DNA of 39,631 nucleotides from an uncultured Elusimicrobia bacterium (lineage in GTDB: Bacteria > RUG730). A model generated the notes under the pieces. It worked only from the letters and a program-made list of their open reading frames with translations, was not told where the DNA came from and did not search any database. The stretch covers positions 1-39,631 of the forward strand of contig ONXP01000062.1 in NCBI GenBank assembly GCA_900321865.1. The letters run 5' to 3'. Shown in pieces: positions 7,997 to 17,007 of this stretch; the first letter of the stretch is position 1; each line of letters opens with the position of its first letter. The position numbers and the translations under genes are program-made.

Positions 7997-9037
7997 CTAT
8001 ATTTTTTCGGGTCCTGTCTTTACATCTATATGCCAACCTGTAAGCCTAGCTGCTAATTTTACATTTATTCCTTTCTTGCCAATTGCTATAGGTAATTCTT
8101 TTTCATCTAAAAAAACTTCCGCTGATTTTTCTTTAAGGTTTAATTTTATGTCGTTTATGTTAGCAGGCTTTAAAGCATTCTCTATATATTTTTTAGGATC
8201 TTCATCATAAATTACTAAGTCTATTCTCTCACCGGAAAATTCGTCTATAATATTTTTTATTCTAACACCTTTAACTCCAACTATAGAACCTACAGGATCA
8301 ATATTGGAATTTTTTGATAATACAGAAACTTTTGCTCTTTCCCCAGCAGTTCTAACAATATTTTTGATTTCAATGATTCCTTCATTAACCTCTGGAACTT
8401 CCATTTCTAATAATTTTTTCAAAAATAAACTGCTTTTTCTAGATAATATAAGTTTTACACCTCTAGAATCATCTTCTATTCTCAATATGCATGCTTTTAA
8501 AAATTCGCCTTGATAATACGATTCTTTTTCTATTTGCTCAGAATATGGAAGAATTGCCTCTACCTTATCTAAATAAATAATAGCTGTTTCATTTATCATT
8601 TTACTAATATATCCGCTAATTATATTTCCTTCTTTCCCTTTATATTCCTTATACACTTTTTCTCTTTCTGTTTCTCTGATTTTTTGAATAATTACCTGTT
8701 TTGCAGTTTGAGCTGCTATCCTGCCAAAAGATTCAATTGCTATATTTGTTTCTATCTCTTCACCTATTTTTGCATTTTTATTAATTTCCAAAGCATCTTC
8801 TATAGAAATTTCTTTATTAGAATCTGAAACTTTATCTACAATTGTTTTTGAACAAAAAAGATTTATTGCTCCATCTAAACCAACAGTTGCTCTAACATTC
8901 ATAAACTTATTATTATGTCTTTTAAATGCTGATAAAATAGATTGTTCTATTAATTTTAAAATGGTTCCCTTTGACAAGCCTTTTTCATTTTCTATAGACT
9001 CCAGAATAGGTAATATATCTCCGCCAATATTTTCCAT
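7997..9037 (-). CDS. nusA: transcription termination/antitermination factor NusA
   Basis: NusA binds RNA polymerase and nascent RNA and tunes pausing, termination and antitermination. The 346 residues contain the N-terminal polymerase-binding domain (start to about 130), an S1 domain (GNIISGYISKMINETAIIYL), KH1 (KVSVLSKNSNIDPVGSIVGVKGVRIKNI) and KH2 (ELPIAIGKKGINVKLAARLTGWHIDVK). It ends right after KH2, so it is the short form without the C-terminal acidic repeats of enterobacterial NusA. A GGAGGAG site precedes the ATG. The usual neighbours rimP (upstream) and infB (downstream) are missing: the prepilin peptidase lies upstream and prfA downstream. Confidence 0.95.
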   Translation of the reverse strand: MENIGGDILPILESIENEKGLSKGTILKLIEQSILSAFKRHNNKFMNVRATVGLDGAINLFCSKTIVDKVSDSNKEISIEDALEINKNAKIGEEIETNIAIESFGRIAAQTAKQVIIQKIRETEREKVYKEYKGKEGNIISGYISKMINETAIIYLDKVEAILPYSEQIEKESYYQGEFLKACILRIEDDSRGVKLILSRKSSLFLKKLLEMEVPEVNEGIIEIKNIVRTAGERAKVSVLSKNSNIDPVGSIVGVKGVRIKNIIDEFSGERIDLVIYDEDPKKYIENALKPANINDIKLNLKEKSAEVFLDEKELPIAIGKKGINVKLAARLTGWHIDVKTGPEKI

Positions 9038-9056
9038 ATCTCCTCCAAAAAAACAC

Positions 9057-9076
9057 GATTCTTAAAACTAAGAACC
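9057..9076 (-). other. short hairpin in the nusA leader
   Basis: On the minus strand the sequence GGTTCTTA, a 4-base loop GTTT, then TAAGAATC forms an 8-pair stem (one G-U pair) 20 bases upstream of the nusA start and just before its ribosome site. It could modulate nusA translation, or simply be a chance fold in a short leader. There is no U-tract, so it is not a standard intrinsic terminator. Confidence 0.25.
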
Positions 9077-9147
9077 ATAACAAATTAAATCTATAATTTA
9101 CATTTTAAAAATTTAAAAGACAACTTTTTAAATAAAATATTTCATAA

Positions 9148-9930
9148 TCAAAAAATTTGAATATTTTGGTATTTAGTAGATACTAGCATCGCTAAAAATA
9201 TAAACGGAATAAATGGAATATATTTTACATTCCATTTGTTCATAACAATTTTAGCATAAAAAAAGTAAAATAATATAAAAATAGAACAAATCAAAAATGA
9301 AATAAAAAGTAAATTTACTAAAAACTTTATCCCATAAAAAGTGCCTAAACAAAGAAGTATTTCTACATCTCCCAGACCAAAAGCCTCTTGTTTAAAAATA
9401 AATTTTCCCAAAAAATATATCCCAAATAAAGTAATAAAAGAATACAAAAAATTCATACTATTTAATAAAAAAAATTTATCAGTGAAAAAATTAAAAAATA
9501 CAAAAGCAAGCATAAAAAAAAATAAAAAATTAGGAAAAATTCTATATTTTATATCGATAAAACTAGCAAGCAAAACAAAATAAAATATCAAATATATTTT
9601 CAAAAATTGAAAGTTATAAAAAGGGGAAAAAAGATTATTAAATTTTTCAGGAGCTAAGAATTTTGAAAAGAAAAAAGAACTGTCGCATTTCATTAGAAAA
9701 AAATATATAAAAATAGTAAAAATAAAAATTAAAACAAAAAAAATAATATTTTCTCTAGACAAAAAAGTTTTCAATACTCTTTTTAATTTATTATTAGAAT
9801 TAGACTCATAAGTTTTTAATAATTTCCAAATATATTTAGTTTTATAATTGTCAAAGAAAGCAAAATGAACAACAAATATTGAAAACAGAGAAAATATTAA
9901 ATTAGCTATCAAAAATATTATTTTTTGCAT
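9148..9930 (-). CDS. type IV/Tad prepilin peptidase (A24 aspartic protease)
   Basis: This inner-membrane protease cuts the leader from prepilins. The 260 residues are mostly hydrophobic, with about seven or eight membrane helices. The two catalytic aspartates are visible: one in ASFIDIKYRIFPN and one in the GxGD motif FGLGDVEILLCLG. The N-terminal cytoplasmic four-cysteine segment and N-methyltransferase region of PilD/GspO are absent, so it probably only cleaves, as Tad-type peptidases (TadV/CpaA) do. It is longer than a minimal CpaA (about 170 residues) because of an extra N-terminal helix and loop. It is the only prepilin peptidase in the window and the natural partner of the pilins at 1.4-2.2 kb. 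trxA ends 12 bases before it. Confidence 0.85.
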   Translation of the reverse strand: MQKIIFLIANLIFSLFSIFVVHFAFFDNYKTKYIWKLLKTYESNSNNKLKRVLKTFLSRENIIFFVLIFIFTIFIYFFLMKCDSSFFFSKFLAPEKFNNLFSPFYNFQFLKIYLIFYFVLLASFIDIKYRIFPNFLFFFMLAFVFFNFFTDKFFLLNSMNFLYSFITLFGIYFLGKFIFKQEAFGLGDVEILLCLGTFYGIKFLVNLLFISFLICSIFILFYFFYAKIVMNKWNVKYIPFIPFIFLAMLVSTKYQNIQIF

Positions 9931-9942
9931 AAAAATTTAAAT

Positions 9943-10254
9943 TTACTTTTTTACATTTTTATCCAAAAATTCTATTAATCCTTCCTCATCTAAAGCACCA
10001 ATATTTTGGGCAATTTTTTCTCCATCTTTGAATATTAAAAGTGTAGGAACACTCATAATAAAAAATTTTGAGCTGGTAATAGGAGCTGTATCTACATCTA
10101 CTTTATAAAAATTACAGCCAGAATAACTAGAAGAAATTTTTTCAAAAATAGGCTCCATCATTTTACAAGGTCCGCACCAAGTAGCAAAAAAATCCACGAT
10201 GCTATAACCCTCTAATATTTTTTCTGAAAAATTTTCATCATTTAAATAAATCAT
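9943..10254 (-). CDS. trxA: thioredoxin
   Basis: This is a general cytoplasmic disulfide reductase. The 103 residues make a complete thioredoxin fold: [21 protein letters not shown] carries the WCGPC active site, KVDVDTAP follows, and the cis-proline segment is [12 protein letters not shown]. There is no signal peptide. The ATG lies inside the end of ruvB (17-base overlap), with an AAGGAAG ribosome site also inside ruvB, so translation is coupled. Thioredoxin reductase is not in the window. Confidence 0.95.
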   Translation of the reverse strand: MIYLNDENFSEKILEGYSIVDFFATWCGPCKMMEPIFEKISSSYSGCNFYKVDVDTAPITSSKFFIMSVPTLLIFKDGEKIAQNIGALDEEGLIEFLDKNVKK

Positions 10255-11254
10255 GATTTTCTTCCTTTTTTATATTAAAATGTTTATATGCTTTTTCTGA
10301 AACCACTCTGCCTCTAGGTGTTCTAATCAAAAGTCCTTCCTTTATCAAAAAAGGTTCACAAACATCAGTTATAGTATCCATTTCTTCATTGGTCAGTATT
10401 GCCAAAGTTTCAATTCCAACCGGCCCACCGTTATAATTTTCTATCATTTTAAGCAAAATAGTCCTGTCTAATTTATCCAAGCCCAAAGAATCAACTTCTA
10501 ACATTTCGCTAGATTCAATTGCAATAGTTTTATCTATAAGTCCGTTATTTTTTACCTCGGCGAAATCTCTAATTCTTTTTAAAAGTCTGTTTGCAATTCT
10601 AGGAGTTCCCCTTGAACGCATCGCTATTTCAAAGGCTCCATCGTCCGTTATCGAAATATTTAAAATTTTAGCCGATCTTTTTATAATTATAATAATATCA
10701 TCAATATCGTAAAAATCTAAATGATGCACTATCCCAAACCTATCCCTCATAGGCGAAGTTAAAAGCCCAGCTCTAGTCGTCGCACCTATCAGGGTAAATT
10801 TCGGGATATCTAGCTTGATATTTTTAGCACTAGGCCCTTGGCCAATAATAATATCCAGCTTAAAATCCTCCATAACAGAATAAAGAGTTTCCTCAACATT
10901 ATGATTCATCCTGTGGATTTCATCTATAAAAAATATATCTCCTTTTTCTAAATCTGTTAAAATTGCAGCAAGATCTCCTACTTTTTCCAAAACTGGTCCT
11001 TGGGTACTCTTTATAAAAGTATTCATTTCATGGGCTATGATATTAGAAAGCGTTGTTTTCCCAAGTCCCGGTGGCCCATAAAAAAGAATATGGTCAAGGG
11101 GTTCTTGTCTTTTTTTGCTAGCTTCTATAAAAACAGAAAGATTTTCTTTTAATTTTTTTTGTCCAATAAAATCTTTTAATCTATTTGGCCTAAGCGAAAT
11201 ATCCTGAGTATCGCTTTCTAAAACCTCAGAAACAAGATTTTCATTTCTTTCCAC
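10238..11254 (-). CDS. ruvB: Holliday junction branch migration helicase RuvB
   Basis: RuvB is the hexameric AAA+ motor that, with RuvA, migrates Holliday junctions. The 338 residues show Walker A (GPPGLGKTT), Walker B ([11 protein letters not shown]), the sensor 1 region ([19 protein letters not shown]) and a C-terminal winged helix ([23 protein letters not shown]). The start codon is GTG, with an AAAGG site 7 bases upstream and no better in-frame start. ruvA and ruvC are not adjacent. It is the first gene of the leftward run and is divergent from uvrB across a 124-base A/T-rich gap. Confidence 0.96.
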   Translation of the reverse strand: MERNENLVSEVLESDTQDISLRPNRLKDFIGQKKLKENLSVFIEASKKRQEPLDHILFYGPPGLGKTTLSNIIAHEMNTFIKSTQGPVLEKVGDLAAILTDLEKGDIFFIDEIHRMNHNVEETLYSVMEDFKLDIIIGQGPSAKNIKLDIPKFTLIGATTRAGLLTSPMRDRFGIVHHLDFYDIDDIIIIIKRSAKILNISITDDGAFEIAMRSRGTPRIANRLLKRIRDFAEVKNNGLIDKTIAIESSEMLEVDSLGLDKLDRTILLKMIENYNGGPVGIETLAILTNEEMDTITDVCEPFLIKEGLLIRTPRGRVVSEKAYKHFNIKKEENHDLFK

Positions 11255-11378
11255 AATAATGCCTTTTGAAAAATTTTATATTTATTTTATTAAAAATAAA
11301 AACTAAAACAATTTTTAATATACAAAATTAATTAAATTAAATATTATTAAACTTGAAAATAAAAAGTATGAGTTTTTT

Positions 11379-13391
11379 ATGTTAACAAAGCCTTTTGATT
11401 TGGTTTCAAAATTTTCTCCATCAGGAGATCAACCAAAAGCTATAAAAGAATTAGTAAATAATTTAAAAAACAATGAAAAACATCAGGTTCTTTTAGGTGT
11501 AACAGGTTCAGGGAAAACTTTTACAATAGCAAATGTAATAAAATCTATAAATAAACCTACTCTAATCATTTCCCCAAATAAAACCCTAGCAGCTCAGCTA
11601 TACAGCGAATTTAAATCTTTTTTTCCAAATGATGCAGTAGAATATTTTATATCATACTATGATTATTATCAGCCGGAAGCTTATATCCCTCAGTCTGACA
11701 CTTATATTGAAAAAGATGCTTCTATAAATGAAAAAATTGATAGGTTAAGGTTGCATGCTACAACTTCCCTTTTGTCTCAAAAAAATTGCATAATCATAGC
11801 CAGTGTTTCTTGCATATATGGCTTAGGATCGCCTGACGATTATAAAGATCTTGTAATTATTTTAGAAAAAAATAACCAAAACTTTAACAGAAAAAGCTTT
11901 TTAAATAATTTAGTTGTGATGCAGTACAATAGATCTGACAATTTTTTTAAACCTGGGACTTTTAGAATAAAAGGCGACACTATAGACATTTTTCCACCTT
12001 ATGGAGAAACAGCTATAAAAATAGAATTTTTTGACACAGAAATAGAAAGAATTTTAATATTTAATCCATTGACAAACAAAATTATAAAAGAAAAAGAAAT
12101 TATAATTATTTATCCTGCAAAACATTTCGTTATGCAAAGAGAAAAAATTTTAAAAGCTATAAAAAATATTCGCTTAGAACTTTCTGAAAGGTTAAAGGTT
12201 TTTGAAAAACAAGGCAAACTTTTGGAAATGCAAAGACTAAAACAAAAAGTCGAATACGATATGGAAATTTTAAATGAAGTTGGATACTGCTCTGGCATAG
12301 AAAATTATTCCAGACATTTAACGAATAGAAAAGAATTTGAAAGGCCGTATTGCCTAATCGATTATTTTGAAGGAGATTTTTTAACAATTATTGACGAATC
12401 GCACATAGCTATTCCGCAAATAAAAGCAATGTATAATGGAGACAAAGCCAGAAAAACAACTCTGGTAGAATATGGCTTTAGACTTCCATCAGCACTAGAT
12501 AATAGGCCTTTAAAATTTGAAGAATTTGAAAATCTTATGAAAAATGTCATTTATCTATCTGCAACTCCTGGAGATTATGAAATTGAAAAATCCCATGGGC
12601 ATATCGTGGAACAAATTATAAGGCCGACAGGATTAGTTGATCCAATAGTAAATGTTAGACCTATAAAAAATATGATGAATGTCGTTTTTGACGAAGTAAA
12701 TAAAATTATTAAAAATGGAGAAAAAATTTTAATTACAACCTTGACAAAAAAAATGGCAGAGGAAATGTCAGAATTTTTAATAGAAAATAATATAAAATCA
12801 AAATATATTCACTCAGAAATTGATGCTTTAAAAAGAGTAAAAATTTTAACAGAATTTAGAGAGGGAGTTTTTGATTGTCTGGTTGGAATAAATCTTTTAA
12901 GAGAAGGCCTGGATTTACCAGAAGTATCTCTCGTTATAATTCTAGATGCTGACAAAGAAGGATTTTTAAGATCAGAAAGATCTCTAATTCAAACGGCAGG
13001 TAGAGCTGCCAGAAATATCCATGGTAAAATTTTAATGTTTGCTGACACTATAACTGGCTCAATGGAGAGAGCAATCGCTGAGATGAATAGACGAAGAAAA
13101 TTGCAATTAGAATACAACAAAAAACACAATATTATTCCTAAAACAATTAAAAAAGACATTGACAAAGATTTAGCAAATTATTCAGAAGAGAATAATAAAT
13201 ATATTTTTTCAGAAACAAATTATTCAATAGACGCAGAATTTTTTACAAAAAATAAAAAAGATTTGATAAAAGAATTAAAAAAGGAAATGGAAATGGCAGC
13301 TGAAGCCTGGGATTTTGAAAAAGCTAAAAAATTACGAGATAAAATTTTTGAGCTAGAAAAAAAGCAAAATGAAAGCAAAAAACTTATTTAA
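11379..13391 (+). CDS. uvrB: excinuclease ABC subunit B
   Basis: UvrB is the damage-verifying helicase of nucleotide excision repair; it takes over from UvrA and recruits UvrC. The 670 residues are full length. Walker A is LGVTGSGKTFT. The beta-hairpin region has SYYDYYQPEAYIPQSDTYIE. The helicase motifs include DESHIAIPQ, IYLSATPGDYE, VGINLLREGLDLPEVSLV and QTAGRAARN. The C-terminal UVR domain that binds UvrC is present (EMAAEAWDFEKAKKLRDKIF). The ribosome site is weak. It overlaps the following channel gene by 23 bases. uvrA and uvrC are not in the window. Confidence 0.97.
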   Translation: MLTKPFDLVSKFSPSGDQPKAIKELVNNLKNNEKHQVLLGVTGSGKTFTIANVIKSINKPTLIISPNKTLAAQLYSEFKSFFPNDAVEYFISYYDYYQPEAYIPQSDTYIEKDASINEKIDRLRLHATTSLLSQKNCIIIASVSCIYGLGSPDDYKDLVIILEKNNQNFNRKSFLNNLVVMQYNRSDNFFKPGTFRIKGDTIDIFPPYGETAIKIEFFDTEIERILIFNPLTNKIIKEKEIIIIYPAKHFVMQREKILKAIKNIRLELSERLKVFEKQGKLLEMQRLKQKVEYDMEILNEVGYCSGIENYSRHLTNRKEFERPYCLIDYFEGDFLTIIDESHIAIPQIKAMYNGDKARKTTLVEYGFRLPSALDNRPLKFEEFENLMKNVIYLSATPGDYEIEKSHGHIVEQIIRPTGLVDPIVNVRPIKNMMNVVFDEVNKIIKNGEKILITTLTKKMAEEMSEFLIENNIKSKYIHSEIDALKRVKILTEFREGVFDCLVGINLLREGLDLPEVSLVIILDADKEGFLRSERSLIQTAGRAARNIHGKILMFADTITGSMERAIAEMNRRRKLQLEYNKKHNIIPKTIKKDIDKDLANYSEENNKYIFSETNYSIDAEFFTKNKKDLIKELKKEMEMAAEAWDFEKAKKLRDKIFELEKKQNESKKLI

Positions 13392-14607
13392 AATAATTTT
13401 AACACTAATATCGGCAGTTATAATTTTTTTGTTTAATTTTTATTTTCCCAAAAAAGAACCTTTCGTAATACTTTATATTTTCTCAATATTTTGTTTAACA
13501 AATCTTATAACTACAAATTTTATAAATTTCATTTTTTCATTTTTTTACAAAAAAAATTTTCTGAAGAAAAACAAATTTTTTTGGTTAAATTCCTTTAAAA
13601 AATATAATTTTTCCAAAAACCTTTCAAACATTTTATCTGGCAATATCGTTTTATTCATAATAAAAAACTTTATTCCAAATATTTTTTGTGAAAAATTTGT
13701 TTATATTTATTTAATTTTATCTAGTTTTTTTATAATCATATCATTTTTAAATTCTAGTTTAGAAATTTATAATCATTACGAATTTTCAAAGATTTTCCCT
13801 ATAGGATGGCTATTAGATTTAATTAAAATCATTCTTTTTTTTATATCAATAATTTTTGTAATTGCCATTCTTTATAAAAATTTTTCGTTTTGGAAATTTT
13901 TTTCTAGCCTGGGAGCATTAACCGCTTTAATTTTACTATTATTTAAAGATTCTTTACTGGGATTTGTCAGCAGTATAGTACTCGTAAAAAACAACATGAT
14001 AAAAATCGGCGATTGGATAGAAATTGAAAAATTTAATGCTAACGGCATCGTTTTAGACATTACTTTAACTAGTATAAAGGTGCAAAATTGGGATATGAGT
14101 TATGTTTTTATTCCCATTTATTCTCTGATTTCTGATTCTTTTAAAAATTGGGATGGAATGCTAAAAAATGGCTCGAGGCGCTTAATAAAAAATTTTGATC
14201 TTGATATAAATAGTATAAAGGTTATAGACCAAAATTTTATAACAAAAATAAAAGAAAATAACTTTATAAAACAGTTTGTAAACTTTGACGATATAAATAA
14301 TTCTAAAAATGAAATTTATGAATTTTTTAATCCTAAAAACGAAAATTCTATCACAAATATCCAATTTTTTAGAAAAATTTTATTAGAATATTTTGATAAT
14401 CAAAAAAATTTAATAGATGAAAATAAAGATATCGTCGTCAGGTATTCAGAACAAAAATTCAATATTTTAAGAGTAGAAATTTGTTTATTTTTAAAAGAAA
14501 CTAATTGGAAAAAATTTGAAGGAATTCAAACTGAAATTTCAGATAAATGCATTTACTTAGCTAAAACCTTCGATCTACAATTTGTCTCAATAAAATATTA
14601 CAATTAA
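13369..14607 (+). CDS. MscS-family mechanosensitive channel, YbdG-type
   Basis: This 412-residue inner-membrane protein has about five hydrophobic segments in its first 215 residues, then the MscS pore and beta domain: FSSLGALTALILLLFKDSLLGFVSSIVLVKNNMIKIGDWIE, where the Ala/Gly-rich helix lines the pore. The segment FKNWDGMLKNGSRRLIKNF after the beta domain matches the conserved NWxGMxxxGxRRI of YbdG-like channels, which sets it apart from small MscS. YbdG-type channels release solutes on hypo-osmotic shock with small conductance. The ATG lies inside the end of uvrB, implying co-translation, although the two functions are unrelated. The gene is exceptionally rich in Phe, Ile and Lys codons. 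Confidence 0.85.
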   Translation: MKAKNLFKIILTLISAVIIFLFNFYFPKKEPFVILYIFSIFCLTNLITTNFINFIFSFFYKKNFLKKNKFFWLNSFKKYNFSKNLSNILSGNIVLFIIKNFIPNIFCEKFVYIYLILSSFFIIISFLNSSLEIYNHYEFSKIFPIGWLLDLIKIILFFISIIFVIAILYKNFSFWKFFSSLGALTALILLLFKDSLLGFVSSIVLVKNNMIKIGDWIEIEKFNANGIVLDITLTSIKVQNWDMSYVFIPIYSLISDSFKNWDGMLKNGSRRLIKNFDLDINSIKVIDQNFITKIKENNFIKQFVNFDDINNSKNEIYEFFNPKNENSITNIQFFRKILLEYFDNQKNLIDENKDIVVRYSEQKFNILRVEICLFLKETNWKKFEGIQTEISDKCIYLAKTFDLQFVSIKYYN

Positions 14608-14624
14608 AATACTAAATTGTTAAT

Positions 14625-14734
14625 AATAATAAAAATATATTTATAAATGTTTTGAAAAGAAAAATATTTAATGTTTTTTTAAAAATTATATACAATAATA
14701 AAAATATATTATTAAAATTTAAAATTTAAAATTT
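14625..14734 (+). repeat. A/T-only repeats in the gap before the RNase G gene
   Basis: The 157-base gap 14608-14764 contains two copies of a 17-base word (AATAATAAAAATATATT at 14625-14641 and 14694-14710). Three tandem copies of AAAATTT follow at 14714-14734. There is no clear Shine-Dalgarno or -35 element. Repeats like this can arise by slippage in A/T-rich DNA, so function is doubtful, though they may mark the promoter region of the RNase G gene. Confidence 0.4.
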
Positions 14735-14764
14735 AAAAATAAAAAGCGAAAACTAAAAAATTTA

Positions 14765-16216
14765 ATGGAAAATATTATCGTAATTAATTCTGAACCTAAT
14801 GAAACGAAAATAGCCACTATTTCTGGTGGAGAAATAAAAGAATTTTTCATTGAAAAAGAAAATGATAAAAATTTATTAGGCAATATTTATTTAGCTTCTA
14901 TCAAAAAAATTATACCTAGTTTAGAGGCGATGTTTCTAGATATAGGCTTAGAAAAATCGGTTTTTTTGCCTTTCTACGAGATTAAAAATTTTGACATATC
15001 TAAATATAAACTAAAAGACCCCATCTTAGTACAAATCATAAAAACTCCAATAAATGCAAAAGGCTATAAAGGCTCTAATAAAATATCCCTTCCTGGCAAG
15101 TATATCGTCTATTCTCCTCTTGAAAATGGAATAGGTATTTCAAAAAAAATAGCTAACAGAAAATTAGTGAAAGAAAAAATTGCTCCATTTTTCCAAAAAA
15201 TAAAAGGTAATTTTATAATTAGAACGGAAATAGAAGAAATTTTAGAGTTAGAAAATTTTGACAAAATTATAAAAAAAGAAATCAAACTTCTTCTAAATAC
15301 CTGGAAAATGATAAAAACGGAATATGAAAAAAAAAATATAAAGCCTCCCATTCTCTTATATAAAGATTTTGACATAATAAAAAAAATAATCAGAGAAAAA
15401 TTAGATGAAAATGTTGATAAATTTATAATTGATTCAAAGGAAGAATTCCAAAAATCTAAAAAATTTATAAAGTCGATTTCTCCTAATTTACTAGAAAAAA
15501 TTGAATATTTTAAAGGAAATAACATTTTATCCACTTTTAATATAGATAAAGCTGTCAAAAATATTTTGAATAAAAATATTTTTTTATCGTCAGGCGGATA
15601 TATAGTTATAGAAGAAACAGAAGCCTTATGCTCTATTGATGTAAACACTGGAAAAGGAAAAGGTGCAAATCTAAAAGAAGCTACACTAAATATAAATTTA
15701 GAAGCAGCAGAAATTATCCCAAAGGAAATTATGCTTCGTAATATTGGAGGCATAATAATAATAGATTTCGTTGATATGTATAATGATGACGACAAACTAA
15801 AAGTTTTTGAAATTTTATCAAAAGGTTTTATAAAAGATAAAGCTAAAACCAAAATTTTCCCTATAAATTCATTGGGACTGGTGGAGATCTCAAGGCAAAG
15901 AAAATCAGAAAGTATGAATAAATTTTTGACCGAAGAATGTCCATACTGCCACGGAACTGGCAGAATTTATTCTAAAGATACCATTCTTTCAAACATAAAA
16001 ATTGAAATCGTAAAAAATTTAAACGAAACAAAAAATATTTTTGGGTTTAACCTTTCATTAAATAAATCTTGGGAAAAATATTTGACCAAAGAAAAAATGG
16101 ATTTTTTATTTAACAAACTCCCTAAAAAATTGAAAATAAATATAAACTATTTAGACAATTTAGAAAAAAATAGATACCAACTACTTCCATTAATAAAAAC
16201 GAAAAATAAAAACTAA
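14765..16216 (+). CDS. rng: ribonuclease E/G family endoribonuclease (RNase G-like)
   Basis: This Mg-dependent single-strand endoribonuclease works in rRNA maturation and mRNA decay. At 483 residues it is RNase G sized, lacking the long C-terminal scaffold of RNase E. The start carries the S1-containing region (LEAMFLDIGLEKSVFLPF). The two catalytic aspartates lie in ALCSIDVNTGKGKG and IIIIDFVDMYND. The zinc-link cysteines that hold the dimer are in CPYCHGTGRIYS. Also present is INSLGLVEISRQRKSESM. It is followed by the LptE-like gene after 122 bases. In many bacteria rng is near mreBCD, maf or the rpmA/rplU genes; none is here. Confidence 0.95.
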   Translation: MENIIVINSEPNETKIATISGGEIKEFFIEKENDKNLLGNIYLASIKKIIPSLEAMFLDIGLEKSVFLPFYEIKNFDISKYKLKDPILVQIIKTPINAKGYKGSNKISLPGKYIVYSPLENGIGISKKIANRKLVKEKIAPFFQKIKGNFIIRTEIEEILELENFDKIIKKEIKLLLNTWKMIKTEYEKKNIKPPILLYKDFDIIKKIIREKLDENVDKFIIDSKEEFQKSKKFIKSISPNLLEKIEYFKGNNILSTFNIDKAVKNILNKNIFLSSGGYIVIEETEALCSIDVNTGKGKGANLKEATLNINLEAAEIIPKEIMLRNIGGIIIIDFVDMYNDDDKLKVFEILSKGFIKDKAKTKIFPINSLGLVEISRQRKSESMNKFLTEECPYCHGTGRIYSKDTILSNIKIEIVKNLNETKNIFGFNLSLNKSWEKYLTKEKMDFLFNKLPKKLKININYLDNLEKNRYQLLPLIKTKNKN

Positions 16217-16338
16217 TAAAAATTTACAAAGTTTTGATAACTTAAAAAAATTTTAATTGACATAAAAATATAAAAAATAAACAATTTAAATTTATTTCGT
16301 AAACTTTTTGATAAAATTATTAAATTAAGGAGTTTTAT

Positions 16339-16929
16339 TTGAAATTTAAATTTTTATCATTAAATTTCCTAAAATTTTTACAACCTGTTAAAATGCTCGC
16401 TCTCTTATTATTAATCATTTTTCCTGCTTGTATGGAATATCAAGAATTTTTGGAGCCTAACATTTTGCCCCAACATATAAAAAAAATATGTATCACAAAA
16501 TTTAAAGACAATTTTGATAAAAATATCTTTTTAGACAAATTATTTTTTACTATAAAAGACAAATTTAACCAAGATAACAGGATTGTTTTAAAGGAAGAAA
16601 AAGAAGCAGATGCTATGCTTTTAGGAGAATTAACCAGATATATTTTGCAGCCACTGGAATACGATAGCAATAAAACCGTCACCCGTTATATGTTATGGGT
16701 TTGGATAAACATTTCTTTATACGATAACAAAACTAAAAGAATTCTCTGGACTGAGGAAAAATTGGAGAAAAAAATAGAATTTAATACTAATTCTAGAAAT
16801 ACTTTAGAACCTACCACAGAAACAGAAGCCCAGGATATAATTATTGATTATCTTGCAGAAAAAGTGCGAATTAGAACAATAGATGGCTGGTTTCGTTCAT
16901 CCGGGGTAAAAGATACAGTTTACTTATAA
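16339..16929 (+). CDS. LptE-like outer-membrane assembly lipoprotein
   Basis: This is a 196-residue lipoprotein. A long signal sequence ends in FPAC, with the lipid-carrying cysteine at residue 31. The rest resembles the LptE family: a start strand (KKICITKFKDN), an Ala-Asp-Ala segment (KEADAMLLGELTRYIL) and a C-terminal strand pair with YMLWVWINISLYDNKTKRILWTEE, the recurring LptE pattern. LptE plugs the LptD barrel that delivers lipopolysaccharide to the cell surface. The start is TTG at 16339, backed by AAGGAG six bases upstream; the next in-frame ATG would cut off the basic signal-peptide head. A perfect TTGACA lies at 16257-16262 in the preceding gap, but I see no convincing matching -10. 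Confidence 0.72.
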   Translation: MKFKFLSLNFLKFLQPVKMLALLLLIIFPACMEYQEFLEPNILPQHIKKICITKFKDNFDKNIFLDKLFFTIKDKFNQDNRIVLKEEKEADAMLLGELTRYILQPLEYDSNKTVTRYMLWVWINISLYDNKTKRILWTEEKLEKKIEFNTNSRNTLEPTTETEAQDIIIDYLAEKVRIRTIDGWFRSSGVKDTVYL

Positions 16930-17007
16930 AGTGTATAAAAAATTTATTTTTTCGTTTAATTTAAAAAAATAGAAAATTTGTATTTTTTTAATTAAAGGGA
17001 AGTTCTT

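Noticed and set aside
15109-15852. 247-codon open frame on the minus strand
   Set aside because: It is entirely inside the RNase G gene on the opposite strand; the RNase G catalytic motifs leave no doubt about which strand is coding.
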